A stretch of DNA of 64,000 bases from Curtobacterium sp. VKM Ac-2922 (GTDB lineage Bacteria > Actinomycetota > Actinomycetes > Actinomycetales > Microbacteriaceae). Below are positions 51,941 to 60,911 of the stretch, in pieces (the first letter of the stretch is position 1; each line of letters starts with the position of its first letter). Location: positions 62,001 through 126,000 of the forward strand of contig NZ_JALGRO010000004.1 in the NCBI RefSeq assembly GCF_022815645.1. Reading direction: 5' to 3'. The notes beneath the pieces were generated by a model. It saw nothing but the letters and a program-made list of their open reading frames with translations. It was not told the origin of the DNA and made no database searches. Position numbers and translations under genes: made by a program.

Positions 51941-53473
51941 ATGCCTCATCTCCCGACCGCCGGCGGCGCACTGCTCGCCGCGGGCACCGAGACCGTCAAG
52001 GCCGCGGGTCCCGTGCCACAACTCGTGATCGCCGCCCTGATCGGCGTGGTCGTCATCATCGTGCTGATCACGTGGCTGAAGATCCACCCGTTCATCGCGC
52101 TGACGATCGGCGCCCTCGGCGTCGGCATCGGCGCCGGACTCGCTCCCGAGAAGGCCGTGACGAGCTTCGGCGACGGCTTCGGCGCGACGATGACGAGTGT
52201 CGGCATCCTGGTCGGGCTCGGGTCGATGTTCGGCAAGATGCTCGTCGACTCCGGCGCGGCCGACCGGGTCGTCGACACCCTGGTCCGCCGGTCGTCGAAG
52301 GCCGCGCTGCCGTGGACGATGGCGCTGATCGGGGCGCTGATCGGCCTGCCGATGTTCTTCGAGGTCGGCCTGGTCCTGCTCATCCCGATCATCGTGCTCG
52401 TCGCCAAGCGCAGCGACGTCCCGATCATGAAGATCGCGGTGCCGGCGCTGGTCGGCCTGTCCACGATGCACGCCTTCGTCCCGCCGCACCCCGGCCCGCT
52501 GGTCGCGATCGCCACGGTGGGCGCGAACCTCGGTACGACCCTGGCGTTCGGCATCGTGCTGGCGGTCCCGGTGATCATCCTGGCGGGGCCGGTGTTCGCT
52601 CGCTTCGCCGCCCGCTGGGTCGACATCCCCGCGCCCGACCTGTTCGGCTCGCGCGGATCGGTGGCGGACTCCGGGTTCGGCACTGGATCGGGTGACCCGG
52701 CGCACGAGGGCCGCCAGGCCCGGCGCGGTCCCGCCACGCAGGACACCGCCTCCCTGCCGAACGGCAAGAGCGACTTCACCCGCGTGATCAGTGAGCCGCG
52801 CAGCCCGTCCTTCACGATCGCGATCGTCGGCATCCTGCTGCCCGTCGTGCTCATGCTCGCCCAGGCGATCCGCGAGGCGACCGCGCCCGACGCCTCGGGC
52901 ACGTGGGTCGGCCTGCTGGACTTCCTCGGCACCCCGATGATCGCGATCGGCATCGCCGCGCTGTACGCGATCGTGTTCTTCGCGATCGGCGGCGGCATGG
53001 ACCGGTCAGCCGTGGCGAAGTCGCTCGAGAGCGCGCTGCCCCCGGTGGCCGGCGTGCTGCTCATCGTCGGCGCCGGTGGTGGGTTCAAGCAGGTGCTCAT
53101 CGACACGGGCATCGGCGGGGTGATCGCCGACGCGGTGAAGGACTCCGGTGTGTCGGTGCTGCTCGTCGCCTGGATCGTGTCCGCGCTGGTCCGCGTCGCC
53201 ACCGGGTCCGCCACCGTCGCCACGGTCACGGCCGCCGGCATCATGGCGCCGATCGCGCACGACCTGTCCTCGCCCGTGGTGTCCCTGCTGGTGCTGGCGA
53301 TCGGCGCCGGCTCGGTGTTCCTGTCGCACGTCAACGACGCCGGGTTCTGGCTGGTGAAGGGGTACCTCAACACCACCGTGGGGCAGACGTTCAAGACCTG
53401 GACGGTGCTGGAGTGCCTGATCTCGGTGCTCGGACTGCTGGGCGTGCTGCTGGCGGGGGTGTTCATCCGATGA
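51941..53473 (+). CDS. gntP: Gluconate:H+ symporter, GntP family
   Basis: A 510-residue permease with about 12-14 membrane segments. IGALIGLPMFFEVGLVLLIPI and HVNDAGFWLVKGYLNTTVG are GntP family signatures, and VGLSTMHAFVPPHPGPL is the substrate region. A 50-residue polar loop with NGKSDFTRVI lies in mid-protein. AAGGGGC before the ATG. It imports gluconate or related hexonates; the kinase gene overlaps its stop by ATGA. Confidence 0.93.
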   Translation: MPHLPTAGGALLAAGTETVKAAGPVPQLVIAALIGVVVIIVLITWLKIHPFIALTIGALGVGIGAGLAPEKAVTSFGDGFGATMTSVGILVGLGSMFGKMLVDSGAADRVVDTLVRRSSKAALPWTMALIGALIGLPMFFEVGLVLLIPIIVLVAKRSDVPIMKIAVPALVGLSTMHAFVPPHPGPLVAIATVGANLGTTLAFGIVLAVPVIILAGPVFARFAARWVDIPAPDLFGSRGSVADSGFGTGSGDPAHEGRQARRGPATQDTASLPNGKSDFTRVISEPRSPSFTIAIVGILLPVVLMLAQAIREATAPDASGTWVGLLDFLGTPMIAIGIAALYAIVFFAIGGGMDRSAVAKSLESALPPVAGVLLIVGAGGGFKQVLIDTGIGGVIADAVKDSGVSVLLVAWIVSALVRVATGSATVATVTAAGIMAPIAHDLSSPVVSLLVLAIGAGSVFLSHVNDAGFWLVKGYLNTTVGQTFKTWTVLECLISVLGLLGVLLAGVFIR

Positions 53474-54024
53474 GCGCCGTCACCGACCGCGACCTGGATG
53501 CTCGGGTCCTGGTGGTCATGGGCGTCTCCGGGTCCGGCAAGTCCACGGTCGCCGCGATGGTGGCCGAACGGCTGGGCTGGGACTTCGCCGAGGGTGACGC
53601 CATGCACCCGCCCGCGAACGTCGCGAAGATGCAGGCGGGGACCCCGCTCGACGACGACGACCGGTGGCCGTGGCTCGACGTGGTCGCAGCGTGGATCCGC
53701 GACCACCTGGCGTCCGGCACGCACGGCGTCGTGACCTGCTCGGCGCTGAAGCGCTCCTACCGCGACGTGCTCCGTGCGCCCGGGGTGGTGTTCGTGCACG
53801 TTGCCGGCGACGGCACCCTGATCGAGGACCGGATGTCCGCGCGATCGGGCCACTTCATGCCGACCTCGCTGCTGGCGTCCCAGCTGGCGACCCTCGAGCC
53901 ACCGCAGCCCGACGAGGCGCACGTCACGATCGCTGCCGACCGCACGCCCGAGGCCGAGTGCGACGAGGTCGTCGAACGACTGGGACTCGACCCCACGCCT
54001 CCGCGAACCGGACCGACTACGTGA
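53470..54024 (+). CDS. gntK: Gluconokinase
   Basis: A 184-residue P-loop kinase that makes 6-phosphogluconate. Walker A is GVSGSGKST at residues 18-26; EGDAMHPPANVAKM, CSALKRSYRDVLR and RSGHFMPTSLLASQ are GntK blocks. Coupled to gntP by ATGA. The last 8 bp overlap the end of the L,D-transpeptidase gene on the other strand. Confidence 0.95.
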   Translation: MSAVTDRDLDARVLVVMGVSGSGKSTVAAMVAERLGWDFAEGDAMHPPANVAKMQAGTPLDDDDRWPWLDVVAAWIRDHLASGTHGVVTCSALKRSYRDVLRAPGVVFVHVAGDGTLIEDRMSARSGHFMPTSLLASQLATLEPPQPDEAHVTIAADRTPEAECDEVVERLGLDPTPPRTGPTT

Positions 54025-54928
54025 ACTGGATCGGCGTCCCGACGGGCAGCTGCGCGAGCGTCTTCGTCATCTCCGCCGAGATCCGGACGCACCCGTGCGA
54101 GCTGCCCGTCGGGTCCGGGTAGTAGTGCAGGGCGGTCAGGGCCGCGTTGCCGCCGTACGACGGGATGCGTGACGAGTGCGCCCCGGTCAGGATGATCGGG
54201 TTGCCCTGCGTGTAGGTCACCCGCGTGTCGACGTAGGCCGCCTCGACGTAGGTCGAGGTCGCCGTGGGCGTCGGGTCGTCCGGGGTCCCGAGTCGTGCAC
54301 CCTCGGTCGCCGACACCGAGCCGTCCTTCCCGACGACCGAGACCGTGTTGGCAGCGACGTCGACGCGGATCATCCGGTCGGTGCCGGTGACCGTGAAGTC
54401 GGCGGCGCGGGCCCACGCGAACGTCGCACTCGGGGCCTCGGGGTTCCCTCCGTCGCCCGGCGTCCGGTTGCGTGCTGGTGTCGACACGAGCAGCATGCCG
54501 CCGTCCACCCCGGCCGAGCGACCCCACACCGCGGTCGCCGCAGGCGTGTCGATCGTCGACACCGTGGTCGACAGGGTCGCGACGGGTGCGGCATCGGCGG
54601 CCGGACTCGCGAACAGGGCGACGAGCGGGGCCTTCGGCGTGGCGATCTCCCACGTGGCCTCGGGGTGCACGGTGGACCCGTCGAGCAGCTGCCCGATCAC
54701 CCCGTCGTGGTACGCCAGGGGGAGTGCGGCGAGCTCGGCCGACGACGGTGCTGCGGGCACGGCGGCGAGCGTCGGGGTGGGCGTCGGTGTCGAGGTGGGT
54801 GCGACGGAGCGCGTCGGGCCCGCCGCGGTCACCGTCGGCTGGTGCGCGTTCCCCACGACGACCGCGACGACGATCCCCACCGCCACCAGCCCGCCCACCC
54901 CGGCCGTGATCCACGTCCTGCGTTGCAT
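54017..54928 (-). CDS. L,D-transpeptidase (YkuD domain)
   Basis: A 303-residue exported enzyme. A signal anchor (residues 6-28) is followed by a Thr/Pro-rich linker, a roughly 130-residue domain, and a C-terminal YkuD domain. The catalytic motif is SSHGCVRISAE with its Cys, and the His is in GAHSSRIP or upstream. It would form 3-3 crosslinks in peptidoglycan or attach proteins. A GGGGGAG site precedes the ATG. The middle domain may match the wall-binding domains of actinobacterial enzymes but is not identified. Confidence 0.88.
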   Translation of the reverse strand: MQRRTWITAGVGGLVAVGIVVAVVVGNAHQPTVTAAGPTRSVAPTSTPTPTPTLAAVPAAPSSAELAALPLAYHDGVIGQLLDGSTVHPEATWEIATPKAPLVALFASPAADAAPVATLSTTVSTIDTPAATAVWGRSAGVDGGMLLVSTPARNRTPGDGGNPEAPSATFAWARAADFTVTGTDRMIRVDVAANTVSVVGKDGSVSATEGARLGTPDDPTPTATSTYVEAAYVDTRVTYTQGNPIILTGAHSSRIPSYGGNAALTALHYYPDPTGSSHGCVRISAEMTKTLAQLPVGTPIQFT

Positions 54929-55077
54929 GTCTCCCCCTGTCCGAGTCCAGTCCACCAGACGATGCCCGTTCGTGCACAGGAAGCACGATCGTGCGCGGGC
55001 GGTCGGAACATCCGACCGACCACGCGCGGTCCGACCGCCAACGCGCGATCCTGCATCCTGCGGCGCGTGCGTGCGAG

Positions 55078-55121
55078 CGGACTGGAGGCGCGGGCCGGGC
55101 CCGACCCGGGCCTCCAGTCCG
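55078..55121 (-). terminator. Hairpin after the ABC-F gene
   Basis: CGGACTGGAGGC (55078-55089) pairs perfectly with GCCTCCAGTCCG (55110-55121), with a GC-rich loop that can pair further. It lies 6 bp after the stop of the minus-strand ABC-F gene. Confidence 0.8.
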
Positions 55122-55127
55122 GTGGTC

Positions 55128-56792
55128 CTAGCGTTCCGTGACGCGCCCCGCCTGCACCAGCCACTGGCGGTCCAGGCGCACCGTCTCGAGCATCCGCCGG
55201 TCGTGCGTGACGAGCAGCAGGGTGCCGTCGTAGGACTCGAGTGCCTGTTCGAGCTGCTCGATCGCGGCGAGGTCCAGGTGGTTGGTCGGTTCGTCGAGCA
55301 CCAGGACGTTGACGCCGCGGGCCTGCAGCAGCGCCAGGCCCGCGCGGGTGCGCTCACCGGGGGAGAGCTCACCAGCGGAGCGCCCGACGTGGTCCGCCTT
55401 CAGCCCGAACTTGGCGAGCAGGGTGCGGACCTCGGCCGTGGCCATCTCGGGGACCAGTCCCTCGAACACCGCAGCGAGCGGCTCGGTCCCCGTGAACCGT
55501 CCGCGGGCCTGGTCGATCTCGCCGACCGCCACGCTCGAGCCGGTGCTCGCGGTGCCCGTCGTCGGTGCCTGCGTGCCGAGCAGCGCGCGCAGCAGGGTCG
55601 ACTTGCCGGCGCCGTTCGGGCCGGTGATCCCGATGCGGTCGCCGCCGTCGACCTGCAGCGACACCGGCCCCAGCGTGAAGTCGCCCTGCGTGAACGTCGC
55701 GTCGGACAGCGTTGCGACGACGGCCGAGGAGCGCGGTGCCTGGCCGATGGTGAACTCGAGCTGCCACTCCTTGCGGGGTTCGTCGACCTCGTCGAGCCGG
55801 GCGATGCGGGACTCCATCTGGCGGACCTTCTGCGCCTGCTTCTCGCTCGACTCGGACGCGGCCTTGCGGCGGATCTTGTCGTTGTCCGGTGCCTTCTTCA
55901 TCGCGTTCCGGACGCCCTGGCTCGACCACTCGCGCTGCGTCCGTGCCCGCGACACCAGGTCGGCCTTCGTCGAGGCGAACTCGTCGTACGCGTCGCGCTT
56001 GTGCTGCCGGGCGATCTCGCGTTCTTCGAGGTACGCGTCGTACCCGCCGCCGAACAACCGGTTCGAGGACTGGGCCAGGTCGAGTTCGAGTACGGCGGTG
56101 ACCGAACGCGCCAGGAACTCGCGGTCGTGGCTGACGAGCACGGCACCGCCGCGCAGTCCGTGCACGAAGGTCTCGAGCCGCGCCAGGCCGTCCAGGTCGA
56201 GGTCGTTCGTGGGCTCGTCGAGCAGCACGATGTCGAAGCGTGACAGCAGCAGCGCCGCCAGGCCCACGCGTGCCGCCTGTCCGCCGGACAACGACGTCAT
56301 GAGCGACTCCGCGGTCACCGAGCCCTCGGCGTCCCCGAGGGTCAGCCCGAGGTCGGCCAGCACGGCGGGTGCGCGCTCGTCGAGGTCGGCCGCGCCCGAG
56401 GCCAGCCACCGGTCGAGCGCCACGGAGTACCGGTCGCCGGCGTCGTCGCCCGCGTCCGGGTCACCGAGCGCCGCGGCGGCCGTGTCCATCTCGGCCGTCG
56501 CGTCGGCGCAGCCGGTGCGCCGCGCGAGGTAGGCGGCGACGGTCTCGCCCGCGACGCGCTCGTGTTCCTGGGGGAGCCAGCCCACGAAGGCATCCGCGGG
56601 GGCCAGCGACACCGTGCCGGCCATGGGTTCGTCGACGCCTGCCAGCAGGCGCAGCAGGGTGGACTTGCCGGCGCCGTTCACACCGACGACACCGATGACG
56701 TCACCGGGCGCGACCGTCAGGTCGAGGGAGTCGAACAGCGTGCGTGCGGCGTAGCCGCCGGCGAGGCCCTTGGCGACGAGCGTGGCGGTCAT
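55128..56792 (-). CDS. ABC-F family ATPase
   Basis: A 554-residue protein with two ATPase domains and no membrane part. Walker A motifs are GVNGAGKST (37-45) and GPNGAGKST (near 395); signatures are SLSGGQAARVG and LSPGERTRAG; both Walker B regions read LLDEPTND or VLDEPTNH. A charged linker (about 265-345) joins them. ABC-F proteins act on the ribosome, either as translation factors or as antibiotic protection proteins; the class cannot be set from sequence alone. GACGAT lies 6 nt before the ATG. Confidence 0.92.
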   Translation of the reverse strand: MTATLVAKGLAGGYAARTLFDSLDLTVAPGDVIGVVGVNGAGKSTLLRLLAGVDEPMAGTVSLAPADAFVGWLPQEHERVAGETVAAYLARRTGCADATAEMDTAAAALGDPDAGDDAGDRYSVALDRWLASGAADLDERAPAVLADLGLTLGDAEGSVTAESLMTSLSGGQAARVGLAALLLSRFDIVLLDEPTNDLDLDGLARLETFVHGLRGGAVLVSHDREFLARSVTAVLELDLAQSSNRLFGGGYDAYLEEREIARQHKRDAYDEFASTKADLVSRARTQREWSSQGVRNAMKKAPDNDKIRRKAASESSEKQAQKVRQMESRIARLDEVDEPRKEWQLEFTIGQAPRSSAVVATLSDATFTQGDFTLGPVSLQVDGGDRIGITGPNGAGKSTLLRALLGTQAPTTGTASTGSSVAVGEIDQARGRFTGTEPLAAVFEGLVPEMATAEVRTLLAKFGLKADHVGRSAGELSPGERTRAGLALLQARGVNVLVLDEPTNHLDLAAIEQLEQALESYDGTLLLVTHDRRMLETVRLDRQWLVQAGRVTER

Positions 56793-56827
56793 GGGTCCAT
56801 CGTCCCATCTGCGAGTTCAGTCAGTGT

Positions 56828-56845
56828 TTTCACACATGTGTGAAA
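56828..56845. promoter_or_regulatory. Perfect 18-bp palindrome, operator of the ABC exporter operon
   Basis: TTTCACACATGTGTGAAA is a perfect palindrome covering the expected -35 region of the promoter whose -10 box is TACGGT at 56852-56857. The operon it precedes ends with a MarR/GbsR-like regulator gene, so self-controlled repression is the simple reading. Confidence 0.8.
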
Positions 56846-56864
56846 TCGGCGTACGGTTCGAGTC

Positions 56865-57767
56865 ATGTCCGATGTCATCGTCACCCGCGGCCTGGTCAAG
56901 CACTTCGGTCGCACCGCTGCCCTGGACGGGCTCGACCTGGCCGTCGGTGCCGGCGAGGTCCACGGGTTCCTCGGACCGAACGGTGCGGGCAAGTCCACCA
57001 CGATCCGGATCCTGCTCGGGCTCGTCCGAGCGTCCGGTGGACAGGTGTCGGTCGGCGGCCGGGATCCCTGGCACGACGCCGTGGCGGTGCACCGGACCCT
57101 GGCGTACGTCCCCGGTGACGTCAGCCTGTGGCCGACGCTGACCGGCGGCGAGGCGATCGACCTGCTCACCCGGTTGCGTGGCGGCGCCGACCCCGAACTG
57201 CGTGCGCGACTCGTGCGGGACTTCGACCTCGACGTGCGGAAGCGGTCACGGGCGTACTCGAAGGGCAACCGGCAGAAGGTCGCCCTGGTCGCCGCGTTCG
57301 CCCGTCGGGCCGACCTGTACGTGCTGGACGAGCCGACGAGCGGGCTCGACCCGGTGATGGAGGCCGTGTTCCGGCGCGAGGTCGAGCGCGTCCGCGACGA
57401 GGGGGCGACCGTGCTGCTGTCGAGTCACGTGCTCAGCGAGGTCGAGGAACTGTGCGACCGGGTCACGATCGTCCGCGCCGGCCGGACGGTCGAGTCCGGC
57501 AGCCTGGCCGACCTGCGGCACCTGACCCGCACCCGGTTCCGGGTGGTCGCCGGGCACGGGATCGACGGCCTGGCGGACGTGGCCGGGGTGCACGACCTGC
57601 AGCGCGAGGGCGAGGCCACCGTGTTCGACGTCGACCAGGGCGCGCTCGACCGGGTGCTGGGGGTCGTCGCCGCCGCCGGGGTCAGCGGCCTGACCGTCAC
57701 GCCGCCCACGCTCGAGGAACTGTTCCTGCGGCACTACGGCGTCCAGGCCGACGGAGCAGCACGATGA
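56865..57767 (+). CDS. ABC exporter ATP-binding protein
   Basis: A 300-residue ATPase of the drug/antibiotic export group. Walker A is GPNGAGKST (37-45), the signature YSKGNRQKVALVAAF, Walker B LYVLDEPTSGLDP and the switch SSHVLSEVE. A C-terminal 90-residue extension is usual for this group. ATG 7 nt after TACGGT. It overlaps the permease gene by ATGA. Confidence 0.92.
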   Translation: MSDVIVTRGLVKHFGRTAALDGLDLAVGAGEVHGFLGPNGAGKSTTIRILLGLVRASGGQVSVGGRDPWHDAVAVHRTLAYVPGDVSLWPTLTGGEAIDLLTRLRGGADPELRARLVRDFDLDVRKRSRAYSKGNRQKVALVAAFARRADLYVLDEPTSGLDPVMEAVFRREVERVRDEGATVLLSSHVLSEVEELCDRVTIVRAGRTVESGSLADLRHLTRTRFRVVAGHGIDGLADVAGVHDLQREGEATVFDVDQGALDRVLGVVAAAGVSGLTVTPPTLEELFLRHYGVQADGAAR

Positions 57768-59374
57768 TCGCCGTCCTGCGACTGCAGCTGCGACGGGACC
57801 GCGTGCAGCTGCCGGTGTGGATCGTGCTGACGTCGGCGCTCTGGCTGGTCAGCGCGCAGGCGATCCGCACCGAGTTCGGCTCGCCCGACACCGCGGGGCG
57901 GTTGCTCGACGCGGTGATCGCGAACCCGGGCGTCGTCGCCGTGCGCGGTCTGCCCGACGGCGTCCGCACCGACCAGCTCGTGTTCTTCCAGGTGTTCACG
58001 TTCGTCGCCATCCTGGCCGGGCTGATGGCGACGTTCCTGGTGACGCGACACGTGCGCGGTGACGAGGAGCGCGGTCGGCTCGAGGTGCTCGGCGCGACCC
58101 CGGTCGGGCGCTCCACACCGCTCCGCGTCGTGCTCGTGCTCGGCGTCGTCGCCGAGGTGGTCCTGGGTGTCGGGAGCGCCCTGGCGATGCTGCTCGCCGG
58201 GTTCGACACGGGCGGCAGCTGGCTCGCGGGGGCGACCGTGGCCGGAGTCGGACTGGCCTTCCTCGGCGTCGGGGCACTGCTCGGCCAGCTGCTGCCCACC
58301 GGTCGGGCCGCGAACAGTGCGGGCGTCGTGGTCGTCGTCGGTGCGTACCTGGTGCGCGCCGTCGGGGACGCGCTCGGCACCCCGGACCTGACCCGGCACA
58401 CGATCGCGGCAGCGTGGCCCTCGTTCGTCACGCCGATCGGCTGGGCCGAGCAGGTCAGCCCGTTCCGCGAGCAGCGCGCCGGGTGGCTCGTGGCGCTCGT
58501 CGCACTCGGTGCCGTGGCCGCGACCGTCGCGTTGGTGCTGCAGCGCGACCGGGACCTCGGCGCGAGCCTGGTGCGCGAACGGCCCGGTCGTGCCACCGCA
58601 CCGCGGATGCTCCGCTCGTCCGCTGCACTGGCGTGGCGGCTGCACGCTCCCGCTGCCGTCGCCTGGGCCGTCGGCGGTGGGGTGTTCGGACTGTTCGCGG
58701 GCGGCTTGTCGGGTGCGATCCGCGACGCGGGCGCGGGGGATGCCGGGATCCAGCAGGTCCTGCGGGCGCTGGCATCCGGCGGGTCATCGAGCCTGACCGA
58801 CACCTTCGTCGTGGCGGTCGCGGGGATGGCCGGGGTGCTCGGGTCGGCCGCGGGTGTGCAGGGCGTGCTGCGGATGCGCGGCGAGGAGACCGAGGGGCGT
58901 GCCGAGGCGGTGCTCGCGACGCCGGTCGCCCGCACGCGGTGGCTGCTGGCGTCGGTCGCGGCGGCCGCGATGTCCGGGGTGGTCGTGGCGGTCGCGTTCG
59001 GGGTGGTGGCGGCGGTGACGTTCGCCGCGACCCTCCCGGCGGACGCGCGTGGAGCCTCCAGTCTGCTGGCCGGGATCGCACAGGTGCCGGCCATCGCGTT
59101 CTTCACCGGTCTGACCGCGGTCGCCGTCGCGGTGGTGCCGCGTGCCGCGGCCGTGGTCGGGTGGGGCGCGCTCGCGCTGGCGTACCTGATCGGCCCGCTC
59201 GGGTCGCTGCTCGGACTGGCCGACGCCGTCGTGCACCTCAGCCCCTTCACCCAGACGCCGTCGGTGCCGGGGCCGGATCCGCAGTGGGGTGGCGCGGTCG
59301 TCGTGCTGGTGATCGCTGTCCTGCTCGGGGGCACCGCCGTGGTCGCGATGCGCCGACGGGAGCTGACGACGTGA
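57764..59374 (+). CDS. ABC exporter permease (polyketide antibiotic exporter-like)
   Basis: A 536-residue permease with about twelve membrane segments in two repeats of six. RGDEERGRLEVLGATPVGR and MRGEETEGRAEAVLATPVAR are the matching cytoplasmic loops of the two halves, showing an internal duplication. This architecture is that of tetronasin-type antibiotic exporters in actinobacteria. Partner of the ATPase upstream; the regulator gene follows. Confidence 0.87.
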   Translation: MIAVLRLQLRRDRVQLPVWIVLTSALWLVSAQAIRTEFGSPDTAGRLLDAVIANPGVVAVRGLPDGVRTDQLVFFQVFTFVAILAGLMATFLVTRHVRGDEERGRLEVLGATPVGRSTPLRVVLVLGVVAEVVLGVGSALAMLLAGFDTGGSWLAGATVAGVGLAFLGVGALLGQLLPTGRAANSAGVVVVVGAYLVRAVGDALGTPDLTRHTIAAAWPSFVTPIGWAEQVSPFREQRAGWLVALVALGAVAATVALVLQRDRDLGASLVRERPGRATAPRMLRSSAALAWRLHAPAAVAWAVGGGVFGLFAGGLSGAIRDAGAGDAGIQQVLRALASGGSSSLTDTFVVAVAGMAGVLGSAAGVQGVLRMRGEETEGRAEAVLATPVARTRWLLASVAAAAMSGVVVAVAFGVVAAVTFAATLPADARGASSLLAGIAQVPAIAFFTGLTAVAVAVVPRAAAVVGWGALALAYLIGPLGSLLGLADAVVHLSPFTQTPSVPGPDPQWGGAVVVLVIAVLLGGTAVVAMRRRELTT

Positions 59375-59415
59375 CGTCGGCGCGGGGGCCGGCCGGTTCG
59401 GGGGAGACTGGTGCG

Positions 59416-59868
59416 ATGGACGCGAGTGACGACTTCGTGCAGCGGACCGCGAGCGCGCTGACGGCCGCCGGGTTCCCGCGCATGCCCGCGAGCGTCATGA
59501 TGGCACTCATGGGTGCCGACGCCGAGGGGCTGACCGCGGACGAGATCGGAGCCCGGGTGGGTGCGAGTCCGGCCGCCGTGTCGGGCGCGGTGCGGTACCT
59601 GGAGAACGTCGGGCTGCTGCGACGGCGCCGTCGGCCCGGAGAGCGTCGGGCGCTGCACGAACTGACCGAGCACGCGTGGTCCGCCGCGACGGGTGGCCGC
59701 ACCGACCTGTACGACCACCTGCTGACCCTCAGCGCGGCCGAACTCGAACGCCTGCCCGAGGGCTCGATCGTGCGCGAGCGCATCGCCGAGATGGCGGACT
59801 TCATGGAGTTCGCACGAGACGCCCTGCCCCGGCTGCTGGCCGAGTGGCGTGAGTCCCGGCGGGGGTGA
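59416..59868 (+). CDS. MarR/GbsR-like transcriptional regulator
   Basis: A 150-residue winged-helix regulator. The DNA-binding part is LTADEIGARVGASPAAVSGAVRYLENVGLL (about residues 35-64), with a charged wing RRRRRPGERR. A C-terminal helix pair likely dimerises. ATG with a GGGGAGA site; a GTG at 59371 overlapping the permease stop is also open. It probably represses the exporter operon at the palindrome 56828-56845. Its stop overlaps the TauE gene (GTGA). Confidence 0.85.
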   Translation: MDASDDFVQRTASALTAAGFPRMPASVMMALMGADAEGLTADEIGARVGASPAAVSGAVRYLENVGLLRRRRRPGERRALHELTEHAWSAATGGRTDLYDHLLTLSAAELERLPEGSIVRERIAEMADFMEFARDALPRLLAEWRESRRG

Positions 59869-60608
59869 CCGTGCTGACGGCCGCGTTCCTGCTGCTGGCA
59901 GGGGTGCTCGCCGGGGTCATCGGCACGGCGGGTGGCATCACGTCGCTCGTCGCCTACCCGGCACTGCTGGCCGTGGGTGTCCCGCCGTTCGCCGCCAACG
60001 TCACCAACTCGGTGGCCCTGCTCGGCAGCGGTGCGAGCTCGGCCCTGCGCGCGCGGCGTGACCTGGTCGGACACGGGGCGACGCTCCGGCGGTGGGCACC
60101 CGTGACCGTCCTGGTGTCGGCGGCCGGCGCGGTGCTGCTGCTCGTCACGCCGACGCACGTGTTCGACCGGGTCGTGCCGTACCTGGTCGCCCTGGGATCG
60201 GTGCTGCTGCTCGTGCAGCCCTGGATCGACCGTCGACGCGCGTCCGCCCGGTTGCGCCCGGTGGCGGCGACCGCGAGCGTGTCGGCGGTGTCGCTGTACA
60301 ACGGGTACTTCGGCGCCGGAGCCGGCGTGCTCATGATCGCGGTGATGCTGCTCGACGGTGAACCGGTGCTGCACCGGGCGAACGCGCTGAAGAACGTGCT
60401 GCTGGTCGCCGCCGACGTGGTGCCCGCGGTGCTGTTCGCGGTGTCGGGTGCCGTCGTGTGGGCCTTCGTCTGGCCGCTCGGGCTGGGTGCCGTGGTCGGC
60501 GGGCTGATCGGTCCGTCGGTGGCGCGTCGGGTGCCGCAGACCCCGTTGCGGATCGGGATCGCCGTGTGCGGGTTCGTGCTGGCCGGGTACCTGCTCGTCG
60601 CGGCGTGA
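59865..60608 (+). CDS. TauE/SafE family anion exporter
   Basis: A 247-residue membrane protein with about seven to eight segments. GVIGTAGGITSLVAYPALL and NGYFGAGAGVLMIAVMLL are the two repeated Gly-rich family motifs. Members export sulfite or sulfoacetate-like anions; the substrate here is unknown. It is translationally coupled to the MarR-like gene, so the exporter's inducer might also raise its level. Confidence 0.86.
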   Translation: MTVLTAAFLLLAGVLAGVIGTAGGITSLVAYPALLAVGVPPFAANVTNSVALLGSGASSALRARRDLVGHGATLRRWAPVTVLVSAAGAVLLLVTPTHVFDRVVPYLVALGSVLLLVQPWIDRRRASARLRPVAATASVSAVSLYNGYFGAGAGVLMIAVMLLDGEPVLHRANALKNVLLVAADVVPAVLFAVSGAVVWAFVWPLGLGAVVGGLIGPSVARRVPQTPLRIGIAVCGFVLAGYLLVAA

Positions 60609-60658
60609 CGGGGACCGCGCCCCGGCTGGTGGCCGGGACGCGGTCGTGTGGGTCGTGC

Positions 60659-60841
60659 CTAGTGCTCGTCGTAGTGGTCGTCGTGCCGGGCGTGCTTGTG
60701 CCCGTCGTGCACGTAGTCGACGTGGTCGCCGTGCTGCACGGTCTCGTGCTGGTCGCCGTCGGTGCCGTGCTCGTGCTGCGCGACGTCGTGCTCGGCGACG
60801 CGGTGCTCCGCGGGGGTGGGCGTGTCGTTCGTGTCGGTCAT
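60659..60841 (-). CDS. Small histidine-rich metal-binding protein
   Basis: A 60-residue protein with about 14 His and many Asp/Glu, and no Cys or membrane part. The C-terminal half QHGDHVDYVHDGHKHARHDD is like short actinobacterial His-rich peptides often mislabelled as zinc transporter permease. Binding of zinc or nickel is likely. A GGAAGGA site precedes the ATG, and a possible Zur/Fur-type box lies at 60854-60871. Confidence 0.72.
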   Translation of the reverse strand: MTDTNDTPTPAEHRVAEHDVAQHEHGTDGDQHETVQHGDHVDYVHDGHKHARHDDHYDEH

Positions 60842-60853
60842 GGTGGTCCTTCC

Positions 60854-60871
60854 TGATAGTGGTTCTCATCA
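60854..60871. promoter_or_regulatory. Possible Zur/Fur-type box before the His-rich gene
   Basis: TGATAGTGGTTCTCATCA has matching TGAT/ATCA ends and an imperfect centre. On the minus strand it lies between a TACGCT -10 candidate (60877 to 60872) and the start codon, where a bound repressor would block transcription. Confidence 0.42.
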
Positions 60872-60911
60872 AGCGTAGGGGGTGGTGGTCGTCCTCCGCT
60901 ACGGTCGGCGC

